Shown here: piece by piece, positions 35,690 to 44,808 of the stretch | Position numbering within the stretch: position 1 is the stretch's first letter | Layout: every line of letters begins with the position of its first letter | Assembly (NCBI RefSeq): GCF_027531815.1 | Contig: NZ_JAPZSK010000014.1 | Coordinates: 1 to 64,000 of the forward strand | From: Gemmatimonas sp. | GTDB taxonomy: Bacteria; Gemmatimonadota; Gemmatimonadetes; Gemmatimonadales; Gemmatimonadaceae | Direction of reading: 5' to 3' | Length of the DNA stretch: 64,000 nt | The notes under the pieces: generated by a model | Told to the model about the DNA's origin: nothing | The model's input: the letters and a program-made list of their open reading frames with translations, nothing else | The model's database searches: none | Program-made: the position numbers and the translations under genes

Positions 35690-35704
35690 CGCTCAGGAGT
35701 GTCC

Positions 35705-36406
35705 ATGTTCCGTCGCGCCGCTACCGTCCTTTCGCTGTGCGCCCTCACCGCTGCCACCGCCTGCTCCGAATCCGGCAGCCCTGTCTCCCCTACCGAAGAC
35801 ACCGCCGTAGTCCGCGCCATGGTGATCGGTGGCGACAACCAGCTCATTCCCGTCATGCAGGAAGGGCTGGATACCTTGGCCGTGCGCTTCTACGTACCCT
35901 CGGGCGCCCCGGTGGCCGGCGCGACCGTCACCTGGACGCTGAGCGGCGACGGGCGCGTCACCGCGGTTTCGGCGCAGACCGACGCCGCCGGTGTGGCCCG
36001 CGCCGTCTTCCAGGCCGGGTCCAAGGCGGGCACGGCGACCGTCACGGCGGCGCTGGGCAGCGACGACGTGGAGTTCGTCCTTCGCGTGCAGGCGGCCGAT
36101 CCCAGCAAGCTCGAAGCCATGGCCATGACGACCGATACGCTCTCGGCCGGCAAGCCGTTCAACGGGGCACCGGTGCGCGTGCTCGATCAGTACGGCAACC
36201 CGGTCTCGGACGTGCCCTTGACCGCCACGATCTTCGCGGCTGACAGCGACGAAGCGCAGGCCCAGCTGTCCCTCGTCGCCAATGCGGAAGGCATCGCGCG
36301 ACTGGGAACGGACCTCGCGCTTCCCGCCGGTACGCATCGTTTGGTCTACGCCTTCGGGGAACATACGGTCACGTACCAGCTCGTGGTGATGCCGCCGCAG
36401 GACTGA
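35705..36406 (+). CDS. Lipoprotein with bacterial Ig-like (Big-1 type) domains
   Basis: The 233-residue protein has a lipoprotein signal (LSLCALTAATAC, lipid cysteine near residue 20). It is followed by two Ig-like segments: about 40-125, with GAPVAGATVTWTLSGDGRV and TDAAGVARAVFQAG, a pattern of invasin/Big-1 domains; and about 130-230, with VRVLDQYGNPVSDVPLTATI and HRLVYAFGEHTVTYQLVV. It is probably surface or periplasmic. ATG 35705 has a nearby GGAG; a GTG at 35699 is two codons earlier. It is set between the two metalloprotease genes, but a shared role is only a guess. Confidence 0.8.
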   Translation: MFRRAATVLSLCALTAATACSESGSPVSPTEDTAVVRAMVIGGDNQLIPVMQEGLDTLAVRFYVPSGAPVAGATVTWTLSGDGRVTAVSAQTDAAGVARAVFQAGSKAGTATVTAALGSDDVEFVLRVQAADPSKLEAMAMTTDTLSAGKPFNGAPVRVLDQYGNPVSDVPLTATIFAADSDEAQAQLSLVANAEGIARLGTDLALPAGTHRLVYAFGEHTVTYQLVVMPPQD

Positions 36407-36579
36407 CCACCACGAAAGACGAAGCGCGCGAGGGCGGCGGCGCGGGCACCTGCCTGCGCCGCCGCCTGCCGTTTCTGCCCCACCCTGACGGACGCCCACT
36501 GCCCGTGGGACGGCGAGGGCCGTAGACTCCAGTGTCCCGCCGCCGCTGCGGGCATTCTTCCCACCCCTCGTCAGGTCCA

Positions 36580-39177
36580 ATGCGCCTCCGCACCATGCCG
36601 TTTGCGGTGGCTGGCCTCGCGATCGCCGCCTGCTCGCCGGCCAAGAAGCCGACCGCGGCGCCGACGCCCGCCAACCGCCCCACCACCAACGCCGCGCCCA
36701 ACCAGCCGCCCGCGCCAGGCCAGCCCGCCCCCGGGCAGCCGGCGCCGGGACAGCCCCCCGCCGGCCTCCCCAACATTCCCGGCCTCGCCGGCGCACTCGG
36801 CGGGCAGGCCGAGCCCAACCCGCGCCCCTACGCCACCGTCGTCACGCCGCGCGCGCGCAGCAAGCAGGGCGTTTTTGCCGTCCATCAGGTGGGGTCGCGT
36901 CTCTATTTCGAGATTCCCGCCGCGCAGCAGGGGAAGGACTTCCTCGTCACCACCGTGCTCGCCGGCGCCAGCGACGCGATCAACGGCAGCCTGTACGGGC
37001 CCGAGCGCGTCATCCGCTTCGAGCGGCGTGACAACCGCATCCTGGTGCGTGAAGCCACGTATCTCAACGTGGCCAGCGACAGCACGCAGCAGTCGCGGCA
37101 GGCGATGAACCTCATCTCGTTCTTCCCCATCGTCGCCACGCTCAACGTGGAGGCGTACGGCAAGGACAGCGCCGCAGTCGTGGAAGTGACGCGCATGTTC
37201 ACCGGCGGCGTGCCGGAGTTCACCGCGCGCGGTCGTCGCGCCACCGTCGATGCGAATCGCTCGTTCATCGACAAGTTCAGCGCCTTCCCGCGCAACGTGA
37301 ATGTGACCGCCGTGCAGACGTACACCGCGGCGCCGGGTGGCGGCATTCCCGGCCTCCCCATTCCGGGGCTCGGCGGCGGCAGCGGCAACGCCACGACGGA
37401 GGCCTACACCTTTTCGCTCGTGCGTCTGCCCGACGAGCCCATGATGCCGCGCCTCTACGACCGGCGCGTGGGCTACTTCGTCACGCCCAAGCGCGACTTC
37501 GGCTCCAACGAGCAGCGCGTGGTCTCGCGCGACTACATCAAGCGCTGGCGTCTCGAGTGCAGCGACCAGAAGGTCGGCGCCCTGTGCGTGCCGAAGAAGC
37601 CCATCACGTACTACGTGGACCCCGCCACACCGTCGTACCTCAAGCCGTTCATTCGCGCCGGTATCGAGGAGTGGCAGGAGGCGTTCGAAGCGGCGGGCTT
37701 CGCCAAGGGCATCGTGGCCGCCGACGCCCCGGCCAACGACCCCGATTTCTCCGGTGAAGACGCGAGCGTGACGATGATCCGCTGGCTCCCGTCCCCCACC
37801 GCCAACGCGCAGGGACCAAGCCTCGTGGACCCGCGCACCGGCGAGATTCTCGACGCCGACGTGCAGATGTACCACAACATTCTGGACCTCCAGCGCGAGT
37901 GGTACTTCTCGCAGGTTGGGCACCTCGACAAGCGCGCGCAGCGCTTCCCCTTCCCCGACACGCTCATGGGGCGGCTCGTGCAGTTCGTGGTGGCGCACGA
38001 GGTGGGGCACACGCTGGGCTTCCGCCACAACTTCAAGGGCAGCTCCATGTACCCGCTCGACTCCATCCGGAGCCGCAGCTGGGTCACCAAGATGGGGCAC
38101 TCGCCCAGCATCATGGACTACGCCCGCTTCAACTACGTGGCGCAGCCCGAGGACAACCTGCCGCTCGAAACGCTCACGCCGAAGGTGGGACCCTACGACA
38201 AGTTCGCGACCATGTGGGGCTATGCCCCCATTGCCGCCGCGCGCACGCCGGAAGCGGAACTGCCCAAGCTCGACGAATGGGCACGCCTGCAGGACAGCAT
38301 CCCGTGGTATCGCTTCTCCGATGACGCCAGCGCCGGCCAGGCCGATCCGGGTGAGCAGACGGAATCCGTGGGCGACGCCGACGCTGTACGCGCCACCACG
38401 CTGGGCTTCAAGAACATCGCCCGCATCATGAAGCTGGTGGAGCCCGCCTCCACCGCCGACAAGACCAAGGACTTCTCGCTGCTCAAGGAGACCTACGACG
38501 GCGTGATCGGCCAGTGGACGCTCGAAGCCAACCACGTGACCAAGATCATCGGCGGCGTGGACCGGCAGGAAAAGCGTGTGAGCCAGAGCGGGCCGGTGTG
38601 GACGCCGGTGCCGCGCGCGCGCCAGAAGACGGCCATGAAGTTCCTCAACGACGAGGTCTTCACCACGCCGGCGTACCTCACCGACGTGTCCATCCTGCGC
38701 AAGCTCGAGTCCGACGGCAACATCGGACGCGTCGCCGGGGCCCAGGCGCGTGTGCTTTCGAGCCTCGTGAGCAACGCCCGCCTGCAGCGCATGATCGAAC
38801 TCGAGGCCACAGCGGGCAGCAAGGCGTCGGTGTACTCGCTGGGCGAGATGCTCACCGACCTGCGCCGCGGGCTCTGGAAGGAGATCTACGCGGGGCAGGC
38901 TGTCGATGCCTATCGCCGCCGGCTGCAGGCCACGTACCTCGAGGCCATGGCGAGCAAGATCAAGCCCGCCGCACCCAGCGCGCAGGACGTGGCGCTCGCG
39001 GCGTTCTTTGGTCCCATCGTGAACACGCGCGACTTCCGTCCGCTGCTCAAGGACGAAATGCGGACCCTCGACCGCGAGCTGGCCGCGGCGATTGGCCGCA
39101 CGGGAGACCGTGCCACGCGCGCGCACCTGCAGGACGCGCGCGACCAGATCGAGGCGATGCTCGACACGGGCAAGTAA
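36580..39177 (+). CDS. Zinc metalloprotease lipoprotein (DUF5117/DUF4953 type)
   Basis: This 865-residue intact paralogue of the gene at 33200 has a lipoprotein signal peptide ending in LAIAAC (Cys near residue 19). A Pro/Ala-rich linker with repeated PGQPA units follows to about residue 60, then the DUF5117/5118-like region (VHQVGSRLYFEIPAAQQGKDF) and a zincin domain with HEVGHTLGFRH (zinc ligands H473, H477, H483; catalytic E474). The C-terminal helical region ends ARDQIEAMLDTGK. It presumably acts outside the cytoplasm on peptides; no substrate is known. ATG 36580 is chosen since it starts right before the signal peptide. Confidence 0.88.
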   Translation: MRLRTMPFAVAGLAIAACSPAKKPTAAPTPANRPTTNAAPNQPPAPGQPAPGQPAPGQPPAGLPNIPGLAGALGGQAEPNPRPYATVVTPRARSKQGVFAVHQVGSRLYFEIPAAQQGKDFLVTTVLAGASDAINGSLYGPERVIRFERRDNRILVREATYLNVASDSTQQSRQAMNLISFFPIVATLNVEAYGKDSAAVVEVTRMFTGGVPEFTARGRRATVDANRSFIDKFSAFPRNVNVTAVQTYTAAPGGGIPGLPIPGLGGGSGNATTEAYTFSLVRLPDEPMMPRLYDRRVGYFVTPKRDFGSNEQRVVSRDYIKRWRLECSDQKVGALCVPKKPITYYVDPATPSYLKPFIRAGIEEWQEAFEAAGFAKGIVAADAPANDPDFSGEDASVTMIRWLPSPTANAQGPSLVDPRTGEILDADVQMYHNILDLQREWYFSQVGHLDKRAQRFPFPDTLMGRLVQFVVAHEVGHTLGFRHNFKGSSMYPLDSIRSRSWVTKMGHSPSIMDYARFNYVAQPEDNLPLETLTPKVGPYDKFATMWGYAPIAAARTPEAELPKLDEWARLQDSIPWYRFSDDASAGQADPGEQTESVGDADAVRATTLGFKNIARIMKLVEPASTADKTKDFSLLKETYDGVIGQWTLEANHVTKIIGGVDRQEKRVSQSGPVWTPVPRARQKTAMKFLNDEVFTTPAYLTDVSILRKLESDGNIGRVAGAQARVLSSLVSNARLQRMIELEATAGSKASVYSLGEMLTDLRRGLWKEIYAGQAVDAYRRRLQATYLEAMASKIKPAAPSAQDVALAAFFGPIVNTRDFRPLLKDEMRTLDRELAAAIGRTGDRATRAHLQDARDQIEAMLDTGK

Positions 39178-39206
39178 CCACGAGACACTGCCGCCTTGGC
39201 AGGGCT

Positions 39207-39237
39207 TGGGGCCGGGCTCCCACGGGGTCCGGCCCCA
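39207..39237. terminator. Hairpin between the second metalloprotease and the DUF2490 gene
   Basis: A 9-bp perfect stem (TGGGGCCGG / CCGGCCCCA) with a 13-nt loop lies 29 bp after the metalloprotease stop, in the 203-bp space between convergent genes. There is no clear T-run. No gene is seen in 39178-39380. Confidence 0.5.
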
Positions 39238-39380
39238 GGTACGTCATGCATAGGCGCCGCCCGCGTTCACGACCGCTGGCCGTCGGCACGTGATCGTTCC
39301 TCGGCGTTACGGCGTTGGCACCGCCTTCGCACCACGGCGGCGCCCGCGGCCCACGGCCTCAACCCGGTGTGTGAAGCGCG

Positions 39381-40142
39381 TCATCGCCCGCTCCAGTGCC
39401 ACGACAGCCAAAGGGTGTGATTCACCTCGTTGGCCCGCCGCGCCGCCAAGGCGTTGTACAGGTTCATGTAGCCCACTTCGGCGCGAACGCGGGGCGAGAG
39501 CGGTACCCCGACCCCCACCGTGGCCCGGTTCTGGCCGATCGTGAAGGTCTGGGCCCCGCCCCCCAGCGGCATGAGCAGTTCGTCCCAAACGAAACCGATG
39601 AGCGGGCGCCCCTGCAGCGTGAGTGACCCCAGGTTGGCCTGCGCTCGCGGCATGTACCGCAGGCGATTCTGGTAGGCGGTGGGGCCGGCCTCGCGGTCGT
39701 CGGAGCCCATCACCGCCAGGAGCGGATGGATCCACCGCTGCTCCAGACGGTAGCGATGGCTCATGGTAAACGGACCGGCGCGGTGACTCAACGAGATCTG
39801 CTGCCAGCTGCGGTGCTCGCGGGTGGATGTGGCTGCAGGCAGGTTGCCGTACGGGGCCGTGGCGATGTACGCGTACCCTCCGGCCACTCGGACCCCCGGC
39901 GCCAGCGTGACCTGCACGCCGGGGCGCAACAGCAGTTGCTGCGGATCGGCGCCGAGGTCCATGCGCCGCCACGACCCATCGAACCAGAGGGCGGTGCGCT
40001 TGGTTATGGGCTCGTCCACGAAGGCGCCCACCCACAGGGCGTCCTGATGCCGCGTAATCCAGGGCTGCGCGCCGGCAGGAGCGGCGGAGAGGGCGACCAG
40101 CAGCGCCAGCGCGCTACCCTTTCGGATAGAAATAGGGGGCAT
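39381..40142 (-). CDS. DUF2490 outer-membrane-like protein
   Basis: The 253-residue protein has a signal peptide (cleavage near AGAQP, residue 26). The mature protein is rich in alternating aromatic/polar strands (WITRHQDALWVGAFVDE, LWFDGSWRRMDLG, GPFTMSHRYRLEQRWI, RAEVGYMNLYN) as in DUF2490, a predicted small outer-membrane beta-barrel family. It ends in an aromatic W-S-G-R rather than the usual terminal Phe. Function is unknown. The 206-bp space to the divergent RND gene holds both promoters and no other gene. Confidence 0.75.
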   Translation of the reverse strand: MPPISIRKGSALALLVALSAAPAGAQPWITRHQDALWVGAFVDEPITKRTALWFDGSWRRMDLGADPQQLLLRPGVQVTLAPGVRVAGGYAYIATAPYGNLPAATSTREHRSWQQISLSHRAGPFTMSHRYRLEQRWIHPLLAVMGSDDREAGPTAYQNRLRYMPRAQANLGSLTLQGRPLIGFVWDELLMPLGGGAQTFTIGQNRATVGVGVPLSPRVRAEVGYMNLYNALAARRANEVNHTLWLSWHWSGR

Positions 40143-40348
40143 TCGTGATCAGGTGCGGGAAACATCCGACGATACCTCGGCACGCCGCGCCGCGCGCCGC
40201 AGGGAGTCTCGGTCGCTCCGGGCGCTTTTTCAATGCGGCGCCGGGCGGAACGTAACGGTGAAGCCGCCGAGCGGAACCGCCACGTGGCACGTAGAATCGG
40301 ATGTGGCGGCGACCCGCCTGCCCCCGTCGGCTCTTCCGCTCATCCGTC

Positions 40349-43300
40349 ATGTGGATTGTTTCGCTGGCCCTGCGCCGGCCGTACACGTTCATCGTCGGCG
40401 CCCTGCTGGTCGTGCTGGTCGGCGTGCTGTCGGCATGGCGCATGGCCACCGATATCCTTCCGGAGCTGGACATTCCGGTGGTCTCGGTGATCTGGTCGTA
40501 CAACGGCCTGCCGCCGGAAGAAATGGAACGGCGCTTCGCCACGCCCTTCGAGCGCTCCCTCACCACCACGCTCACCGGCATTGAGCACATCGAGTCGCAG
40601 TCGCTCGCCGGCATCACGGTGGTGAAGGTGTTCTTCCAGCCCGACGCCTCGGTAGAAAGCGCGGTGTCGCAGATTGCCGCGCAGTCGCAGACGATCCTGC
40701 GCATCATGCCCCCGGGCGCGAGTGCACCGCTCATCATTCGCTACAACGCCGCCAACGTCCCGGTCCTGCAGCTTGCACTCGGTGGTGACTCGCTCTCCGA
40801 GCAGCAGCTCAACGACCTGGGCACCAACGGCATCCGCACGCGCCTCGCCACCGTGCGTGGCGCCAGTGTGCCGCAACCGTACGGCGGGCGCTCACGGCTC
40901 ATCAATGTCGATCTGGACCCCGTACAGCTGCAGGCGCGGGGGCTGTCGCCCACCGATGTGTCCGACGCGATCAGCGCGCAGAATCTGGTGCTTCCGGGCG
41001 GCACCGCCAAGATCGGCGAACGCGAGTACGCCGTACGCCTCAACGGTAGCCCCGGTGCCGTCGAGGCGCTGAACGATCTCCCCATCCGCGTGGTCAACGG
41101 AGCCCTCGTGCGCGTGCGCGACGTGGCGCAGGTGCGCGATGGCTATGCGGTCCAGACCAACATCGTGCACCGCGACGGCGTACGCGGCGCGCTGGTGACG
41201 GTCCTCAAGTCCGGCGGCGCCAGCACCATCGACGTGGTCGATCGGGTGCGCGAAGCGCTCCCCGGCATCCTCGCCGGGCTGCCCTCGGCGCTGAAGGTGG
41301 ATGTGCTCGCCGATCAGTCGCTCTTCGTGAAGGCGGCGCTCGAGGGGGTCGTCATCGAGGCGCTCATTGCGGCGTGCCTCACGGCCGCCATGATCCTGCT
41401 GTTTCTGGGGAGCTGGCGCAGTACCCTCATCGTGGCCCTGTCGATCCCGCTCTCCATTCTCGTGAGCGTCACGGTGCTGGGCGCGCTGGGGGAGACCCTC
41501 AACGTGATGACGCTGGGCGGACTCGCGCTGGCCGTGGGTGTGCTGGTGGACGATGCCACCGTGGGGATCGAGAACATCCACCGCATGCAGGAGCACGAAC
41601 CGGACATCGAGACCGCCATCATGCAGGGCGCCGGACAGATTGCCCTGCCCACGTTGGTGTCCACCCTCGCCATCTGCATCGTCTTCGTTCCCATCTTTTT
41701 TCTCAGCGGCGCGGCCGGCTCGCTCTTCCGCCCGCTGGCCATGGCGGTGGTGTTCGCGATGCTCGCGTCGTACGTGATTTCCCGGACCCTCGTGCCCACG
41801 CTGGTGAAGTTCGCGCTGCAGCGCGAGCGCACGCTCGAGGCGCGACACGCCGCGGCGCGGCACGCCGCGGCGCCGCAGCGGCCGGGGCCCTTTGCGCGCG
41901 TGCACCTGGGCTTCGAGCGCTGGTTCGAGGCCCAACGCCTGCGCTATCGCGACGCCCTCGCCGGTACGCTCGCCCGCCCCACCATGCTGGCGGGCACAGC
42001 GCTGCTGGTGCTGCTGTCGGCGGGGCTGTTGGTCCCGTGGCTGGGGCGCGATTTCTTCCCCCAGGTGGATGCCGGGCAGATCCGGCTGCATCTGCGGGCC
42101 CCGGTGGGGACACGTCTGGAGGAGACCGCCCGCATGGTAGCGGCGGTGGAGGCGCGCATTCGCACCATCATCCCCCCCGAGGATCTCGGGACGATCCTCG
42201 ACAACGTCGGCATCGCCTCCACGAGCCTCACCAATCTGGCGTTCAGCGACAACCCCACGACCGGTGTCACCGATGCCGACCTGCTGCTGGTACTCACGGA
42301 CACGCGTCGCGGTACCACGGCCGGCTATGCCAGCGAGATCCGGCGCGTATTGCGCGATGAGTTTCCCAATGTGCTGGTCTTCTTTCAGTCGGCTGACATC
42401 ATCGGCCAGATTCTCAACGCGGGACTCCCGGCGCCGGTGAACGTGCAGGTCGCGGGAAGCAACCGGGCCGAGAACATCGTACTGGCACGCGCCATCGAGC
42501 AGCGGGTGCGCCAGATTCCCGGCGCGGTGGATGTTTACCTGCAGCAGCGGCTCGAAGCACCGCAACTCAACATCACCGTCGACCGCACACGCGCCAGTTC
42601 ACTGGCCCTTACGCAGCGCGAGGTGGCCAACGACCTGCTGGTATCGCTCGCGTCAAGCGGGCAGGCGCAGCCCAACGTGTGGCTCAGTCCGCAGAACGGC
42701 GTGCAGTACACCGTGAGCGTACAAACCCCGCAGTATCGCGTCGCCTCGCTCGAGACCCTGGGGCAGACCCCCGTATCCGGCGCGGTCGGCGGCACCCCGC
42801 AGGTGCTTGGGAACCTGGCCACCATTTCGCGGGGTAGCGGCATGGCGGTCGTCAGCCATTACGATGTGGCGCCCGTCTACGATGTCTTCGCCAATGTGCA
42901 GCATCGTGACCTGGGGTCTGTCGCGGCGGACATCGACGCGGTGCTCGACTCACTGCGCCCCACGCTGCCCAAGGGTTCCACGCTGATCATGCGCGGACAG
43001 GTGGCGAGCATGCGCGAGTCATACCGCGGGCTCGCCACCGGGCTGCTGTTCGCGGTGGTCCTCGTGTACCTCATCATGGTGGTGAATTTTCAGTCGTGGC
43101 GTGACCCGTTCATCATCAGCAGTGCGCTGCCGCTCGCGCTGGCGGGCGTGGTGTGGGCGCTTTTCGCGGCGGGCAACACCATCAGCGTGCCCGCGTTCAT
43201 GGGCGCCATCATGAGCGTGGGCGTGGCCACCGCCAACGGCATTCTCGTGGTGTCGTTCGCCAACGAACGCCTGGCCGCCGGGCTGAGCGCCTGCGACGCA

Positions 43301-43585
43301 GCGGTCGAGGCGGCCAGCACGCGCCTGCGCCCCGTCATCATGACGGCCGCCGCCATGATCGTGGGCATGATTCCCATGGCGCTGGGCGTGGGCGAAGGCG
43401 GCGAACAGAACGCCCCGCTGGGCCGCGCCGTCATTGGCGGTCTCGCGTTTGCCACCGTGGCCACACTGACGGTGCTGCCGCTGGTGTACAGCCGGCTGCG
43501 CGCCGGCCACGCCGCGCACGCGGTGCATCCGGCACCGCCCGACGGCATGGTGCCACCCACCCTTTCGGCCCCGGTGTCCCGATGA
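40349..43585 (+). CDS. RND-family efflux permease
   Basis: At 1078 residues with two similar halves it is the trimeric inner-membrane pump of a tripartite efflux system, powered by proton influx. Landmarks are the first helix TFIVGALLVVLVGVLSAW, the porter-domain start ILPELDIPVVSVIWSYNG, the TM4 proton-relay pair in LAVGVLVDDATVGIENIHR (near residue 400), FVPIFFLSGAAGSLFRPLA, and late helices with GAIMSVGVATANGILVVSFANERL. The twin aspartates favour the drug-export (HAE/AcrB-like) branch over CzcA-type metal pumps. ATG 40349 is chosen. It overlaps the adaptor start by 4 bases (ATGA). Confidence 0.9.
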   Translation: MWIVSLALRRPYTFIVGALLVVLVGVLSAWRMATDILPELDIPVVSVIWSYNGLPPEEMERRFATPFERSLTTTLTGIEHIESQSLAGITVVKVFFQPDASVESAVSQIAAQSQTILRIMPPGASAPLIIRYNAANVPVLQLALGGDSLSEQQLNDLGTNGIRTRLATVRGASVPQPYGGRSRLINVDLDPVQLQARGLSPTDVSDAISAQNLVLPGGTAKIGEREYAVRLNGSPGAVEALNDLPIRVVNGALVRVRDVAQVRDGYAVQTNIVHRDGVRGALVTVLKSGGASTIDVVDRVREALPGILAGLPSALKVDVLADQSLFVKAALEGVVIEALIAACLTAAMILLFLGSWRSTLIVALSIPLSILVSVTVLGALGETLNVMTLGGLALAVGVLVDDATVGIENIHRMQEHEPDIETAIMQGAGQIALPTLVSTLAICIVFVPIFFLSGAAGSLFRPLAMAVVFAMLASYVISRTLVPTLVKFALQRERTLEARHAAARHAAAPQRPGPFARVHLGFERWFEAQRLRYRDALAGTLARPTMLAGTALLVLLSAGLLVPWLGRDFFPQVDAGQIRLHLRAPVGTRLEETARMVAAVEARIRTIIPPEDLGTILDNVGIASTSLTNLAFSDNPTTGVTDADLLLVLTDTRRGTTAGYASEIRRVLRDEFPNVLVFFQSADIIGQILNAGLPAPVNVQVAGSNRAENIVLARAIEQRVRQIPGAVDVYLQQRLEAPQLNITVDRTRASSLALTQREVANDLLVSLASSGQAQPNVWLSPQNGVQYTVSVQTPQYRVASLETLGQTPVSGAVGGTPQVLGNLATISRGSGMAVVSHYDVAPVYDVFANVQHRDLGSVAADIDAVLDSLRPTLPKGSTLIMRGQVASMRESYRGLATGLLFAVVLVYLIMVVNFQSWRDPFIISSALPLALAGVVWALFAAGNTISVPAFMGAIMSVGVATANGILVVSFANERLAAGLSACDAAVEAASTRLRPVIMTAAAMIVGMIPMALGVGEGGEQNAPLGRAVIGGLAFATVATLTVLPLVYSRLRAGHAAHAVHPAPPDGMVPPTLSAPVSR

Positions 43586-44763
43586 TCGTTGCCTCACGTC
43601 CTTCCCGGCGGCGGCAGGGCCGGGTCCTGTTCGTCGTGCTGGCTGTGCTCTTCCTCGGGTTGCTGGCAGCCGGTGCCCTGCCCCGCCTGGCACAGTCGAA
43701 AGCGCGTGAGGCCGAACGGAGCCAGGTGAACGCCGCGCCAACAGTGTTCACGGAAACCGTGCGCGCCGACACCACCAGCACGCCACTCGAATTGCCGGCG
43801 TCGGTGACCGGGTTGCACGAAACCCCCATCTTCGCGCGCGCCAATGGCTTCGTCCGCTCCCTGCGCGTGGATATCGGCTCCACCGTGCGCGCCGGGGACA
43901 CGCTGCTCGTGCTCGACATGCCCGAAGTGCGTGAGCAGGCGCGTCAGGCGGCCGCCGTGGTCGAGCAGGCGGAAGCGGGCGCGGCGCTGGCCGCCACGAC
44001 GCTCAAGCGCTGGCAGTCGCTGGCGCAGCAGGGGGTCGTCACGCCGCAGGAGCTGGACGAACGACAGGCCCAGGCCAACGTGGCCGATGCGGCGCTGCGC
44101 GGGGCGCGCGCGAACGTGGCCAGCCTGCGCGAGGTGCTGCGCTTTGGCGCCGTGCTCGCACCCTTCGCGGGGGTGGTGAGCGCGCGCACGGTGGATCTCG
44201 GCGCACTCGTGGTGGCCGGCGCCGCGGCCGCGGCGCGGCCGCTGCTCACGCTCATCCAGACGGATACGCTGCGCGTCATGCTGCAGGTGCCGCAGAGTGC
44301 GGCCTCCCGCGTGCGCGCGGGGCTGCCGGTACGGGTCATGGTCCGGGAGACCGGCGATAGTGCCATTACCGGGGTGGTCGCGCGTACCGCCGGCGCCATC
44401 GATCCCGCCACCCGCACGCTGCTCACGGAGGTGCACGTGATCAACCGTACCAGGCGGCTGCTCCCCGGCATGTTCGCGCAGGTGGCCTTCATCGTGCCCG
44501 TCGGCGCCCCGACGCTGCGCATTCCCGCGATTGCCCTCATCGTGCGCGGAGAGGGAACCCTGGTGGCGCGGGTGCAGGACAACGTCGTGCAGCTGGTGCC
44601 CGTCACGCTGGGACGCGACTTCGGCACGTCGGTTGAAGTGCTGGACGGCGTGGCCGCCGGCGATGCGCTCGTGGTGAATCCGGTGGAGTCGTTGAGCGAC
44701 GGCCTGCGCGTGCGCGCAATAGCGCGCGGTGCCGGCAAGACCGGCAGCGACGCGGCCAGGTAA
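43582..44763 (+). CDS. RND efflux periplasmic adaptor (membrane fusion protein)
   Basis: This 393-residue protein has an N-terminal membrane anchor (VLFVVLAVLFLGLLAAGAL), a biotinyl-lipoyl half (FARANGFVRSLRVDIGSTVRAGDTLLVLDMPEV), a helical hairpin (about 115-180), the second lipoyl half (LAPFAGVVSARTVDLGALV), and beta-barrel and membrane-proximal domains to the end. It bridges the permease to an outer-membrane channel. No TolC-like gene is adjacent, so a channel encoded elsewhere must complete the pump. It is translationally coupled to the permease; the order (permease first) is the reverse of acrAB. Confidence 0.88.
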   Translation: MIVASRPSRRRQGRVLFVVLAVLFLGLLAAGALPRLAQSKAREAERSQVNAAPTVFTETVRADTTSTPLELPASVTGLHETPIFARANGFVRSLRVDIGSTVRAGDTLLVLDMPEVREQARQAAAVVEQAEAGAALAATTLKRWQSLAQQGVVTPQELDERQAQANVADAALRGARANVASLREVLRFGAVLAPFAGVVSARTVDLGALVVAGAAAAARPLLTLIQTDTLRVMLQVPQSAASRVRAGLPVRVMVRETGDSAITGVVARTAGAIDPATRTLLTEVHVINRTRRLLPGMFAQVAFIVPVGAPTLRIPAIALIVRGEGTLVARVQDNVVQLVPVTLGRDFGTSVEVLDGVAAGDALVVNPVESLSDGLRVRAIARGAGKTGSDAAR

Positions 44764-44808
44764 TGGCCTCCCGCGGCACGACCGCCGACACCGCAACGCG
44801 TGGCGCAG

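Noticed and set aside
36571-39126. 851-codon open frame opposite the intact metalloprotease
   Set aside because: The other strand carries the lipoprotein signal and the zinc motif; this frame is the usual high-GC shadow.
40892-42565. 557-codon open frame opposite the RND permease
   Set aside because: The permease motifs are unambiguous; this frame has no domain.
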